From JAXGYX01 sp040772065 (GTDB lineage Bacteria > Bacillota > Clostridia > Saccharofermentanales > Fastidiosipilaceae): a DNA stretch of 64,000 bases. Position 1 is the stretch's first letter. Each line of letters begins with the position of its first letter. The translations under genes and the position numbers were made by a program. Shown in pieces: positions 9,125 to 17,933 of the stretch. Under the pieces are notes generated by a model. The model was not told the origin of the DNA. It did not search any database and worked only from the letters and a program-made list of their open reading frames with translations. Where the stretch lies: assembly GCA_040772065.1 (NCBI GenBank), contig JAXGYX010000001.1, forward strand, positions 992,001 to 1,056,000. Reading direction: 5' to 3'.

Positions 9125-9915
9125 GTCATTGGACCTCCCGCTAAAATCGCAAAGCCAAACAGTGAGATCCATCCGGCCACAGTCACAAACATTCCGGCCA
9201 GGTCGCCGGTCACGCCATTGAATTTCCTCAGACAAAAAAACCGAAAATAGATGTACCATAGCGCGATCATGATCACCACGACAAAAGCCGCCGCCCGCCA
9301 GATCAATCCGACGACCAAGGCGCTGAGCGTGGCGGTGACAAAAACCACGATTTTTGCCGAAAGAGCGGCCGATTCGGCAAATATGTGAGCCAGACCGTCC
9401 GTCCTCGCCCTAGGCAAGCTCAACACAAGCAGAGCGGAAAGCGCGCGTTGCATAACCATGGACGCGCCCAACGCGATCCAGAACCGCGGTTCACGCAGAC
9501 TGAAAACCTGAGAATAAAAAGCTGTCTGGCTGATAAGCAGCAAGCTCACAAAAAACACGCCGAACGGTCCGACATGGGGATCTTTCATAATCTGAAGTTG
9601 TTCTTCTCGTTCCCGTCGGGAAGCGATCGCGTCCACGCTGTCACAAAATCCATCCAAGTGAATTCCGCCACTGAGCAAAACGCCGATCGACACGGCCAAC
9701 GCGGCGAAGACAAATGAATTCAGGCCCAATCTTCGCGCCACAAAACACCAAAAAGATATCAGGCCACCTTCGATGGCGCCAATTAACGGAAACCAGGCGA
9801 GCGCCCAGCGTAAATTGGTATCTTGGAATCTTCGGTTCGGCATCGGAATGATGGAATACATGGAAAGTGACAACAACAATGAGTTGAAGACCGATCCGAT
9901 TCGCTTATCGCTCAA
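9121..9915 (-). CDS. cobS: Adenosylcobinamide-GDP ribazoletransferase (cobalamin synthase) CobS
   Basis: A 264-residue polytopic membrane enzyme that joins adenosylcobinamide-GDP to alpha-ribazole (phosphate). Family hallmarks are WFPLIGAIEGG, the acidic metal-binding motif GGIHLDGFCDSVDA and IMKDPHVGPFGV, followed by hydrophobic helices. Translation appears to begin at TTG 9915, which has GGGAGGG seven bases upstream and overlaps the cobU stop; the next in-frame ATG would remove the start of the first conserved helix. It is embedded in the late cobalamin run. Confidence 0.92.
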   Translation of the reverse strand: MSDKRIGSVFNSLLLSLSMYSIIPMPNRRFQDTNLRWALAWFPLIGAIEGGLISFWCFVARRLGLNSFVFAALAVSIGVLLSGGIHLDGFCDSVDAIASRREREEQLQIMKDPHVGPFGVFFVSLLLISQTAFYSQVFSLREPRFWIALGASMVMQRALSALLVLSLPRARTDGLAHIFAESAALSAKIVVFVTATLSALVVGLIWRAAAFVVVIMIALWYIYFRFFCLRKFNGVTGDLAGMFVTVAGWISLFGFAILAGGPMT

Positions 9916-10573
9916 CGCTGTTCCCTCCCTTATGAATCTTAGGTATGCCCTGGAGCAATTCGACGACCAGGTCGGCGCCGGCGGCCAGTTGGCGATGCAG
10001 TCCGCCCATCAGCGCCAAATAGGCGCCGGTTTCGTCAGCGAACGACTCCGCGTTTGAAAACAAATCGTTGGATACGACAATCGTGTAGCGGCTATGTCGG
10101 CTAAGGGCGATGACAAAATCAGTTATCTGATTTTCGATAGTCGGGGAGCTCAATCGTTCATTGGTCAAGAACATCTGATTGGCGGCAAGGTTGCCGAGAC
10201 AGTCAAGCAACACCACTCGACCATAAGGCGGCATGGACGATGTCGATCTGATGTTTTCCGGCAAAAAGGGAAGTTCGATCGTCTCAAATCCTTTTCCTGC
10301 TCTTTGGCTCCGATGACGGGCGACACGCCGAGCGCTCTCCTGATCATCGCCGACAAATAAAGTCGCAAGGTAAAGAGGCGGCGAACTGTCAGCGGACCGC
10401 GTCGCGGCGGATATTTCATTGTTTAAATGACAAGCCAAATCCTCAGCCCAGCGCGATTTACCGCTGCCTCCACCGCCAATCACCAAACCCAGTCCGCCGG
10501 TCGGAAATGTCAATTTATCAAAAAAGTGGTTGATAGGCTTCGACCTCGCCTTCTTCAAAAGTGGCCAGTTCAT
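9905..10573 (-). CDS. cobU: Adenosylcobinamide kinase/guanylyltransferase CobU
   Basis: CobU phosphorylates adenosylcobinamide and transfers GMP to it. The main motifs are present: P-loop GGGGSGKSRWAE, YLATLFVGD, RHRSQRAGKGFETIE (contains the guanylylated histidine), VVLLDCLGNLAANQ and LHRQLAAGADLVVELLQGIP. The canonical EVGxGIVP segment is altered to NDLFSNAESFADETG. The ATG at 10573 overlaps the end of cobT by 56 bases and has no clear Shine-Dalgarno; a start just before LVIGGGGSGK is possible, so the first ~25 residues are uncertain. A second, divergent CobU-like domain is fused to CobC downstream. Confidence 0.85.
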   Translation of the reverse strand: MNWPLLKKARSKPINHFFDKLTFPTGGLGLVIGGGGSGKSRWAEDLACHLNNEISAATRSADSSPPLYLATLFVGDDQESARRVARHRSQRAGKGFETIELPFLPENIRSTSSMPPYGRVVLLDCLGNLAANQMFLTNERLSSPTIENQITDFVIALSRHSRYTIVVSNDLFSNAESFADETGAYLALMGGLHRQLAAGADLVVELLQGIPKIHKGGNSVER

Positions 10574-11618
10574 TGTACGCCGCCAGCGCCATCCTTAGAA
10601 TCGGCAAGAACATCAACGCGCCGGCGCCTTCTCCATTGGCGAGATTCAGATTGAGATACGCCTCTTTTTCGAGGGCGCGCAGCGCGAACGCTCCGCCCGG
10701 TTCCTTCGGATTGTGCGATGCGATGAAATAGTAGTTCGCCAGGGGGTCGATACGCGCGGCCACAAGGGCAGCCGTGAGGGAGATCATGCCATCCAAAATC
10801 ACAGGAAGGCGATTTTGCGCGCAGCCAATATAGAAGCCAACCATCGCCGCGAGGTCCAGGCCGCCAACTTTCGCCAACGTGTCGATCGGATCGGCGGCAT
10901 TGGGTCGATTGGTGGTCAAAGCGCCGCGGATCACGCGGATTTTGTTTTTTAATCTGGTGGAATCCAAACCTGATCCTCGTCCGGTCAACTCCGCGGGATC
11001 TTCATTCAGAAGACAACTTAGCACGGCGGCGCTCGTGGTCGTGTTGCCGATTCCCATCTCACCGGCCACACAAATATCATATCCTTGAGACGCGGCCCAA
11101 TCCGCCCGGTTCAATCCGACCGCGATGGCCGCCAAAGCCTGGTCTTCCGACATGGCCGGACCGACAAGAATATTGTTTGTCCCCGCACTCATGATCTTTG
11201 CCCGGAACACGCCTTCATGAGGAGCGAAGTCCGCCACCCCGACATCGATGGGGTAAATATCTGCACCCACGGCGCGCCCGAAGGCGTTGACAGTGGTGAT
11301 GCCCTTGACGAAGTTGCGCGTGACCGTTCCGGTCACTTCCTGAGTGGTTTGAGTCACTCCTTCATTGACAACTCCATTGTCAGCGCAAAATATAAAAACG
11401 CCGCAGCGATCCAGTTTAGGCTCGCCGCTCTTTTGCATGCCGGACAGCAGCACGATCTGATCTTCCAGATATCCAAGTGAGTGTAATGGCTTACAAAGCG
11501 TCCGCCATCTTGCCGACGCCTGTTCCATCGATTTTTTATCCAGACCGGTGGTTCGATCGATGATCTCAACCAATTCGCCCCGCGAAAGCCGCCAGTCATC
11601 AATTTGCGTGTCAGACAT
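10518..11618 (-). CDS. cobT: Nicotinate-nucleotide-dimethylbenzimidazole phosphoribosyltransferase CobT
   Basis: A 366-residue enzyme that activates the lower-ligand base as alpha-ribazole phosphate. Seen: CADNGVVNEGVTQTTQEVT, GADIYPIDVGV, GEMGIGNTTTSAAVL, MVGFYIGCA and ASHNPKEPGG (the segment holding the catalytic glutamate), then NGEGAGALMFLPILRMA. The length is normal. The ATG at 11618 follows GAGGAGATCAAG; the TTG at 11636 is rejected. The 82-base gap after cobB is the widest inside the cobalamin segment and holds TTGCGG-N17-TATATC, a possible internal promoter. Confidence 0.92.
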   Translation of the reverse strand: MSDTQIDDWRLSRGELVEIIDRTTGLDKKSMEQASARWRTLCKPLHSLGYLEDQIVLLSGMQKSGEPKLDRCGVFIFCADNGVVNEGVTQTTQEVTGTVTRNFVKGITTVNAFGRAVGADIYPIDVGVADFAPHEGVFRAKIMSAGTNNILVGPAMSEDQALAAIAVGLNRADWAASQGYDICVAGEMGIGNTTTSAAVLSCLLNEDPAELTGRGSGLDSTRLKNKIRVIRGALTTNRPNAADPIDTLAKVGGLDLAAMVGFYIGCAQNRLPVILDGMISLTAALVAARIDPLANYYFIASHNPKEPGGAFALRALEKEAYLNLNLANGEGAGALMFLPILRMALAAYNELATFEEGEVEAYQPLF

Positions 11619-11700
11619 CTTGATCTCCTCAGTCAATCGATATAATGACGTTCATAGTTTACCGCAACGGCCGTATGATTTCATTCAAGTGAACAGTTGA

Positions 11701-13077
11701 TTAAAACTGTTTGCCTCTGCAAACCTGAGTGAACCGCGCCGCCGCGACCGGATTCGCGTACCAATGCACATGTGGATAGGCCGCCTGAAAGACAGCGGTG
11801 ACATGTCCACCTGTCCAGCCGGAAGATGCTGATTTTTGAATTGTAAACCCGTCTCCATTATTGTCTGTTTCTGAATAATGAAATTCATGGGCTTTAACCA
11901 CACCACCCTTCGCCAGCAACGGACCGTCGGAGCGCGCCTGCAACGTCACATAGCCAAAGCGACGCAAACTGTTTGTCATATGGGCGTTGACCGGCAACAC
12001 ACCACACATTTTGTATGTGTCGCCCTCCTCGTCCCGCAGCGTCTCACCTAAATATAAAAATCCGCCACCCTCAGCGACGGTCGGCAGACCCTTATTCAGC
12101 GCCGCTTGAATGGATGAACGCATCGTTTGATTGTCCGCCAGCGACGCGGCAAATCGTTCGGGATAGCCACCTCCAAAATAAACCCCGTCCAAGCCGGCCG
12201 GCAAAAATCGGTCGGACAGCGGACTAAAGGGCACCCAGTCGACATTCATCTCACTCAACAGATCGAGATTGTCCTGATAATAAAAGCTAAAAGCCTGATC
12301 CCGCGCAAGACCTAAGCGCAATGACTTCCGGTCGCCCGAGTTGGCCCACTCAAGCGCCGCGCTCAGCTCTTCGGGCCGGGAAGCGGATAAAATCGGGGCC
12401 TGCGCCGAAACTTGGATCAAGTACTCCAGATCAATCGTCTCATTCACCTGGGCGCCAAGCTGATTCAACTGCTCATCTAAATCGGGCAATTCCGCCGGCG
12501 CCATCAGTCCCAACTGCCGTTCGGGCAACACCAAATTCGGCAGCGGCGGAAGGTATCCGACCACCTTGACGCCGGTATATAGCTCAAGTTGTGGTTTCAG
12601 AATCTCGTAAGTTTGGGGGCGAATATTGTTCAATATGACCCCTTGTATGGGCCGATCGTTCAAAAAATCCTTGTAGCCATTGATCAATGCGGCGATCGAG
12701 AGCGCCATGCCGCGGCAATTGACGGTTAGAATCACCGGCGTCCGGGTGTGAGAGGAAAGTTCGGCGGTGCTGCCGGACAAAGGATCGGCCAATCTACCAT
12801 CGTAAAATCCCATCACGCCTTCAATCAAGGATAGATCCACGTCGGCACCATGTCTCGCCAACAAATATTGAAGCATCGGCGCGGTCAACATCCAGCTGTC
12901 CAAATTTCTTGATGTCCTGCCGGTCACATAGGTGTGAAACTGTGGGTCGATGAAATCCGGTCCGGTTTTATAAGGCTGTACCTTGACACCGCGGTCTGTC
13001 AAAGCTTTTAGGATGCCCAATGTGATGGTTGTCTTACCACATCCACTACCGGTTCCCGCAATCAGTATACGATTCAT
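11701..13077 (-). CDS. cobB: Cobyrinate a,c-diamide synthase CobB/CbiA lacking the glutaminase cysteine
   Basis: A 458-residue ATP-dependent corrin amidase. The N-terminal synthetase domain is intact (AGTGSGCGKTTITLGIL, YKTGPDFIDPQFH, LIEGVMGFYDG). The C-terminal class I amidotransferase domain keeps the oxyanion region (YFGGGYPE) and the catalytic His (KAHEFHYSE), but the nucleophile motif AECGG reads AEGGG, with Gly337 at codon 12067-12069. Known CbiA/CobB enzymes hydrolyse glutamine with that Cys; this one should depend on free ammonia or a separate donor. The ATG lies 10 bases after the hemL stop. The assignment is firm and the amide donor is open. Confidence 0.92.
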   Translation of the reverse strand: MNRILIAGTGSGCGKTTITLGILKALTDRGVKVQPYKTGPDFIDPQFHTYVTGRTSRNLDSWMLTAPMLQYLLARHGADVDLSLIEGVMGFYDGRLADPLSGSTAELSSHTRTPVILTVNCRGMALSIAALINGYKDFLNDRPIQGVILNNIRPQTYEILKPQLELYTGVKVVGYLPPLPNLVLPERQLGLMAPAELPDLDEQLNQLGAQVNETIDLEYLIQVSAQAPILSASRPEELSAALEWANSGDRKSLRLGLARDQAFSFYYQDNLDLLSEMNVDWVPFSPLSDRFLPAGLDGVYFGGGYPERFAASLADNQTMRSSIQAALNKGLPTVAEGGGFLYLGETLRDEEGDTYKMCGVLPVNAHMTNSLRRFGYVTLQARSDGPLLAKGGVVKAHEFHYSETDNNGDGFTIQKSASSGWTGGHVTAVFQAAYPHVHWYANPVAAARFTQVCRGKQF

Positions 13078-13086
13078 CGTTCAATC

Positions 13087-14397
13087 TCATTTCATTCTCG
13101 CCAGAGACTCGAAAGCGATGTCAAACGATTCGATCGTTTCGTCGAGGATCTGGGTGGTGTGCGCGGTCGAGATAAACAACGCTTCAAATTGAGACGGCGC
13201 GACATAGACTCCTTGCTCAAGCAGTGAGGCGAAGACCGATGCGAAGGCTTGCGTGTCCGAGGTTTTCGCCGACTCGTAGTCGACAACTTCCTGATCGGTC
13301 ATGAAGACCGACAGCAAAGACCCGACCCGATTGATTTGGCAGGTCACATTATGTCGTTCGGCCGCGTCCTGAATGCCCGTCGCCAAACGAATCGCTTTTG
13401 AGTCCAGGCGCGCATAAACATCTTCGTCGGTCAGCAACCCGAGCATCGCTCTGCCTGCGGCGACCGCAATCGGATTGCCCGACAAGGTTCCTGCCTGATA
13501 GACCGGACCGGCGGGCGCGACAGCGTCCATTATATCTTTGCGACCGCCATACGCGCCAAGCGGCATACCACCGCCCAAAATTTTTCCGTAGGTCACGAGA
13601 TCCGCCTGAACACCGTAGTATTCCTGCGCGCCGCCAAAAGCCAGACGAAAACCGGTTATCACTTCATCAAAAATCAGCAGTGATCCGTGCGCCCGCGTCA
13701 AGTCGCGCAGTTTTTGTAAGAATCCGTCCGCCGGCGCCACCACACCCATATTCGCGGCCACCGGCTCAATGATCACCGCCGCGATCTGTTCACCCATGGC
13801 GGAGAAGATCTCTTCAATCCCCGACAGATCGTTGTAGGCGCACGAAATGGTCAAAGCGGCGAACTCCGCGGGCACACCCGCGCTGTCCGGAACACCCGCA
13901 GTCATCAGTCCGGAACCTGCCGCGACCAGCAGACCATCGCTATGTCCGTGGTAGCAACCTGTGAACTTCACAATTTTGTCTCTTCGCGTGAATCCCCGCG
14001 CCAAACGGATGGCGCTCATCACAGCTTCCGTCCCGGAGTTGACAAGGCGCAAGGACTCGACCGAGGTGATTTTTTGGGTAACCATTTGCGCCAGGCGCAC
14101 CTCACCTTCAGTCGCCGCGCCAAAACTCAACCCGCGATCGGCCGCCTCCCGCACGGCGGAAATAATTTCCGGCCGAGCGTGTCCCATCAACATCGGTCCC
14201 CAGGAGTTCACGTAATCGACGTAGGTATTGCCGTCCACGTCATAAATATGACAGCCTGAGGCGGAATCGATAAAGACAGGATTCAGGCCCACACTGCGAA
14301 ACGCGCGAACCGGGCTGTTGACCCCACCCGGGATGACCCGGACCGCCTCCTTATATAGTTGTTCCGAAATCTCATGATTCTTCTTTATGACGGTCAT
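13087..14397 (-). CDS. hemL: Glutamate-1-semialdehyde 2,1-aminomutase
   Basis: A 436-residue PLP enzyme that converts glutamate-1-semialdehyde to 5-aminolevulinate (C5 pathway). Seen: PGGVNSPVRAF, NSWGPMLMGHARPEI, VNSGTEAVMSAIRLARG, GCYHGHSDGLL, FDEVITGFRLAFGGAQ and the PLP lysine in TYGKILGGGMPLGAYGG. The ATG overlaps the hemB stop as ATGA and follows GGGGGAGGAGG, so the two are translationally coupled. Glutamyl-tRNA reductase (hemA), needed upstream, is not in this window. Confidence 0.95.
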   Translation of the reverse strand: MTVIKKNHEISEQLYKEAVRVIPGGVNSPVRAFRSVGLNPVFIDSASGCHIYDVDGNTYVDYVNSWGPMLMGHARPEIISAVREAADRGLSFGAATEGEVRLAQMVTQKITSVESLRLVNSGTEAVMSAIRLARGFTRRDKIVKFTGCYHGHSDGLLVAAGSGLMTAGVPDSAGVPAEFAALTISCAYNDLSGIEEIFSAMGEQIAAVIIEPVAANMGVVAPADGFLQKLRDLTRAHGSLLIFDEVITGFRLAFGGAQEYYGVQADLVTYGKILGGGMPLGAYGGRKDIMDAVAPAGPVYQAGTLSGNPIAVAAGRAMLGLLTDEDVYARLDSKAIRLATGIQDAAERHNVTCQINRVGSLLSVFMTDQEVVDYESAKTSDTQAFASVFASLLEQGVYVAPSQFEALFISTAHTTQILDETIESFDIAFESLARMK

Positions 14398-15374
14398 CGT
14401 CCGCCTCCTCCCCCGTTCAGCCAGCCCGCGGCCTCCAACGCGTAATAAGTGATGATCAGATCCGCTCCGGCTCTTTTTATAGAAAGAAGTGATTCCATCA
14501 CCACACCCCGCTCGTCAATCCAACCACGCTCCGCAGCGGCCTTGATCATCGAATACTCGCCGCTGACGTTATAGGCGGCGACCGGCACAGAGGAAATCCT
14601 CGCGATCTCCCGCAAGACATCTAGATATGCCAACGCCGGCTTGACCATTACGATATCGGCGCCTTCTTCGATATCCAGACTCGTCTCGCGAATCGCCTCG
14701 CGGAAATTGGCCGGGTCCATCTGATAGCTGCGTCGATCGCCAAATTGTGGTGTTGAATCCGCTGCCTCTCTAAACGGGCCATAAAAACTTGAGGCAAATT
14801 TTGTGCTGTAAGACATGATGATGGTTTGGTCAAAACCCGCTTGGTCCAACCCGGTGCGCAACGCGCTGACATGGCCGTCCATCATGTCCGAAGGTGCCAC
14901 CATATCAGCGCCTGCGGCGGCGCACGAAACCGCCATTTTTGACAAATATATCAAAGTCTCGTCGTTTTCGATCATGCCCGCGCGCACAATTCCACAATGC
15001 CCGTGGTCGGTAAACTCACATAGGCAAATATCAGCGATCACCACAAGGTCGGGATATTGGCGTTTGGTCAACCGAATCGCCTGCTGCAAAGTCGCGTCGT
15101 CACGATAGGCCTCGGTCGCGAACTCATCTTTGTGATCCGGAACACTAAAAAACAACACGGCGCGCACACCTGCGGCGCGCACACGCTCCAGCTCTTCCGG
15201 CAATCTGTCCAGCGAATAACGGGCGATGCCGGGCATGCTGTCAATCGGTTGGCGCTGATCCTCGCCGTCCACTAAAAAGATCGGATAAATCAGATCGTCG
15301 ACATGCAACCTGGTCTCCCTTATCATATCGCGAAGCGCCACACTTTGGCGCAGTCGCCTGGGTCTAATGATCAC
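14394..15374 (-). CDS. hemB: Delta-aminolevulinic acid dehydratase (porphobilinogen synthase)
   Basis: Condenses two aminolevulinates to porphobilinogen. The zinc-binding pattern C-L-C-(7 residues)-C is in ICLCEFTDHGHCGI; the two active-site lysines are in SYSTKFASSFYGPF and MVKPALAYLD. The C-terminus is normal (SIKRAGADLIITYYA). Start: GAGGTGA lies five bases before the GTG at 15374, overlapping the end of the hemC-cobA-hemD gene; ATG 15392 is possible but lacks a ribosome site. This gene links HemL to HemC in the pathway to uroporphyrinogen III. Confidence 0.93.
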   Translation of the reverse strand: MIIRPRRLRQSVALRDMIRETRLHVDDLIYPIFLVDGEDQRQPIDSMPGIARYSLDRLPEELERVRAAGVRAVLFFSVPDHKDEFATEAYRDDATLQQAIRLTKRQYPDLVVIADICLCEFTDHGHCGIVRAGMIENDETLIYLSKMAVSCAAAGADMVAPSDMMDGHVSALRTGLDQAGFDQTIIMSYSTKFASSFYGPFREAADSTPQFGDRRSYQMDPANFREAIRETSLDIEEGADIVMVKPALAYLDVLREIARISSVPVAAYNVSGEYSMIKAAAERGWIDERGVVMESLLSIKRAGADLIITYYALEAAGWLNGGGGGR

Positions 15375-17925
15375 CACAGTCACCTCGTTCATTAATATTT
15401 TGATAGTAGGTCAGCATGCATTCGGCCAACCCGCGCATTGTGTACTCTGACGCCTGCGCCGTCAGAGGAAGCTTAAATTCACGTATGGTATCCGCGGTGA
15501 CCGGCCCGATCGCGAATACACGGATGCCCTGATCAGCGATCTGATCCACATTCAGATTCGCGTCTGCGAGCGCGCTGACAAATGATTTGACGGCGCTTGA
15601 GCTGGCAAATGTCAAATCCGTGACACGCGTCAAAATATCCGGCAACAACGCGACGCTGTCCTCATCCCTCACAGTGTCATAGGCGGTCAGGCAATGGAGC
15701 TCATAGCCGGCGTCATTCAGCACTTGTTCCAAAACCACAGACGCCTCTTTGGCGCGCACCGCCAAAACAAAGTCATTTGGCTTCAACACCGCGAGCAAAG
15801 CCTCGGCCAAGTGGTGAGAGTCAAAAGACGACGGGACCAGATCGGCAACATATCCATATTCGCCCAGCGCGGACGCCGTGGCGGAGCCCACCACCGCGAA
15901 TTTCCAGCGGCTCAACGCTCTGCGGTCGACAGACAAGCGGTCCAGCGAGGCGAAAAACTGACGCACGCCGTTCGCCGAGGTCAACACCAGCCATTTGTCG
16001 CCGTCGTCCTCCACATCCGGCCGCTCATCTTTAAACCAGCCGCGCAGGCCACGGTCCAGCCGCTCAATCAGCTCAGCCGGAAGGTGAGTGCGAATGAGAT
16101 TAAGTTCCAGTATACGCGCGCCCTCTCCACGAATCCGAGCTTCAAATAAATCTTTACCTGTCATGTGGATGCCCGCCAATGATGAAACGTCCGTCGGACG
16201 ATTGCGGGTTAAAAGCACGGTGTGCCCCGCCAATGGGCGGTTTGGAAGTGAGGAGGTCGTTTGAGGCGACAGTGTTTCCCCACATTCAAACCAAGTCAAC
16301 TGTTCGCCGATCGCGCAGACCTCGCCAATCACCGTGATCGCGGGCGCTCTGACACCATGTTCGATGGCCAGGCTCTCAAGGGTGCCCAGCGTCCCGTAGA
16401 TCTGTCTTTGTGTTGACAATGTGCCGTTTTCAATGATCGCCGCCGGTGTGTCCGCGGCTTTGCCGGCATTCAGCAATCCTTGGGTGATCCGTGACAAATT
16501 GGACACGCCCATCAAAAATATAAGCGTGCCTTCGGTATCCGCCAGTCCGGCAAAATCCGGCGCGTCGGTTTTTCCACCAACTCCCTCGTGCGCTGTGATC
16601 ACATGAAAAGAGGAGGCCAGTCCTCTGTGTGTGACGGGAATTCCCGCGTATGCCGGAGCGGCCACCGCCGAGGTCACACCGGGAATCACTTCGAACGGTA
16701 TGTCATGTTGGCACAAATAGTCCAGTTCCTCCCCGCCACGTCCGAAAACAAATGGATCGCCGCCTTTTAGTCGGACAACTTGTTTTCCTTCACGCGCCAA
16801 CCGGACCAACAACGCGTTGATCTCCTCTTGTCTCAGCGAATGATTGCCGGCCTGTTTGCCAACGTAAATTCGTTCGGCGCCGGCTGAAATCAAATGAGTC
16901 ACATGCCGGGTTCCCAGACGGTCATAAACCACAACATCCGCCCGTCCAAGCAGTTCTCTTCCTTTTAAAGTAAACAGACCCACGTCACCCGGCCCGGCTC
17001 CCACCAACGAAACTGTGCCGACCAGCCGCCGTTTGGCGAGTGCCAAATCATTTTCATCTGAAATCGTCATGCGAATCTGTTTATGATAGCCCTCGCCGCC
17101 CAGACCGTTCCAGGCGCGCAAGATCAGCTTTTCATTCTCATAGCCGGCAAACGCCCCGACAGGTGCCTGACAGGAGGCTCCCAAATGCAGTACAATCGCA
17201 CGCTCCGCATTGTAGCAAACTCTGCTCCGCTCGCAGTCACAGCGCTCGGACAGCAGGCGGTTGAGCTCCTCATTCGCGGCCAACGTCTGCACGGCTAAAA
17301 CACCTTGGCCGCAGGGCGGCACAAGGTCGTCCGCGGAGAGTTCCTCGAAATTCAATTCTGCTGACAATCGTTCCCGCAAATTCAATCGATTCAGACCGGC
17401 CGCCGCCAGCACCAGCACATCACAGTCGCCATTTCGCAGTTTGCGCAATCTTGTCTTGACATTGCCCCTCATCGGGACCATCTCCCAATTCGGATGGAGA
17501 GCGGCGAGCTGCCTTTGGCGACGCGGGCTGGATGTTCCACATCGCGCTCCGGCGGGCAGTGTGTCCACGGTCATGCCTTTTCGCGTGACCAACACATCCA
17601 GCGGATTTTCCCTACCGGACAAAACCGGGAACGCGAACAGACCGTCCGGCTGTACCGAAAGGTCTTTTAAACTATGAATTGCCAGGTCCGCCCGGCAATC
17701 CAACAAAGCTCTTTCGAGTGTTCTGCTGAACACTCCTTTGCCGCCAAATGACGACAGATCACGATCCGGCTCAAGGTCACCCTCGCTTTGAATCGTCACA
17801 ATCTCATAAGTCAGATTGGGGATTTGTGCGCATATTTGTCGCATCAGCCATTGACTTTGGATCAGCGCAAGGTCACTTCCACGGGTGGCGACCCGCAGAT
17901 GCCTTGAATTGTTCTTGTTTGTCAT
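15364..17925 (-). CDS. hemC-cobA-hemD: Trifunctional HemC-CobA-HemD fusion (hydroxymethylbilane synthase, SUMT, uroporphyrinogen-III synthase)
   Basis: An 853-residue protein with three enzymes in a row. HemC (to ~residue 305): VATRGSDLALIQSQW, AIHSLKDL, GTSSPRRQRQL, and dipyrromethane-cofactor Cys in LGASCQAPVGAF. CobA/SUMT (~306-545): VGAGPGDVGLFTLKG, VVRLKGGDPFVFGRGGEE, VIPGVTSAVAAPAYAGIPVTHR. HemD (~570-850): LLTRNR, TSANGVRQFF, FASSSAVKSF, AIGPVTADT. Together they turn porphobilinogen into uroporphyrinogen III and methylate it to precorrin-2, the branch to corrinoids and siroheme. The ATG at 17925 follows GAGGAAA and lies eight bases after the V-ATPase subunit D stop. HemCD and CobA-HemD fusions are known; all three together is less usual. 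Confidence 0.93.
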   Translation of the reverse strand: MTNKNNSRHLRVATRGSDLALIQSQWLMRQICAQIPNLTYEIVTIQSEGDLEPDRDLSSFGGKGVFSRTLERALLDCRADLAIHSLKDLSVQPDGLFAFPVLSGRENPLDVLVTRKGMTVDTLPAGARCGTSSPRRQRQLAALHPNWEMVPMRGNVKTRLRKLRNGDCDVLVLAAAGLNRLNLRERLSAELNFEELSADDLVPPCGQGVLAVQTLAANEELNRLLSERCDCERSRVCYNAERAIVLHLGASCQAPVGAFAGYENEKLILRAWNGLGGEGYHKQIRMTISDENDLALAKRRLVGTVSLVGAGPGDVGLFTLKGRELLGRADVVVYDRLGTRHVTHLISAGAERIYVGKQAGNHSLRQEEINALLVRLAREGKQVVRLKGGDPFVFGRGGEELDYLCQHDIPFEVIPGVTSAVAAPAYAGIPVTHRGLASSFHVITAHEGVGGKTDAPDFAGLADTEGTLIFLMGVSNLSRITQGLLNAGKAADTPAAIIENGTLSTQRQIYGTLGTLESLAIEHGVRAPAITVIGEVCAIGEQLTWFECGETLSPQTTSSLPNRPLAGHTVLLTRNRPTDVSSLAGIHMTGKDLFEARIRGEGARILELNLIRTHLPAELIERLDRGLRGWFKDERPDVEDDGDKWLVLTSANGVRQFFASLDRLSVDRRALSRWKFAVVGSATASALGEYGYVADLVPSSFDSHHLAEALLAVLKPNDFVLAVRAKEASVVLEQVLNDAGYELHCLTAYDTVRDEDSVALLPDILTRVTDLTFASSSAVKSFVSALADANLNVDQIADQGIRVFAIGPVTADTIREFKLPLTAQASEYTMRGLAECMLTYYQNINERGDCGDH

Positions 17926-17933
17926 CCGTTTCC

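Noticed and set aside
9125..9259. N-terminal extension of the CobU-like/CobC fusion
   Set aside because: It lies entirely within cobS, has atypical composition, and the GTG at 9124 has a strong ribosome site.
11619..11700. Cobalamin riboswitch ahead of cobT or elsewhere in the cob genes
   Set aside because: The largest gap in the cobalamin segment is 82 bases, too short, and no B12-box sequence was seen. The hairpin ACAGTT/AACTGT at 11693-11710 has no T-run.
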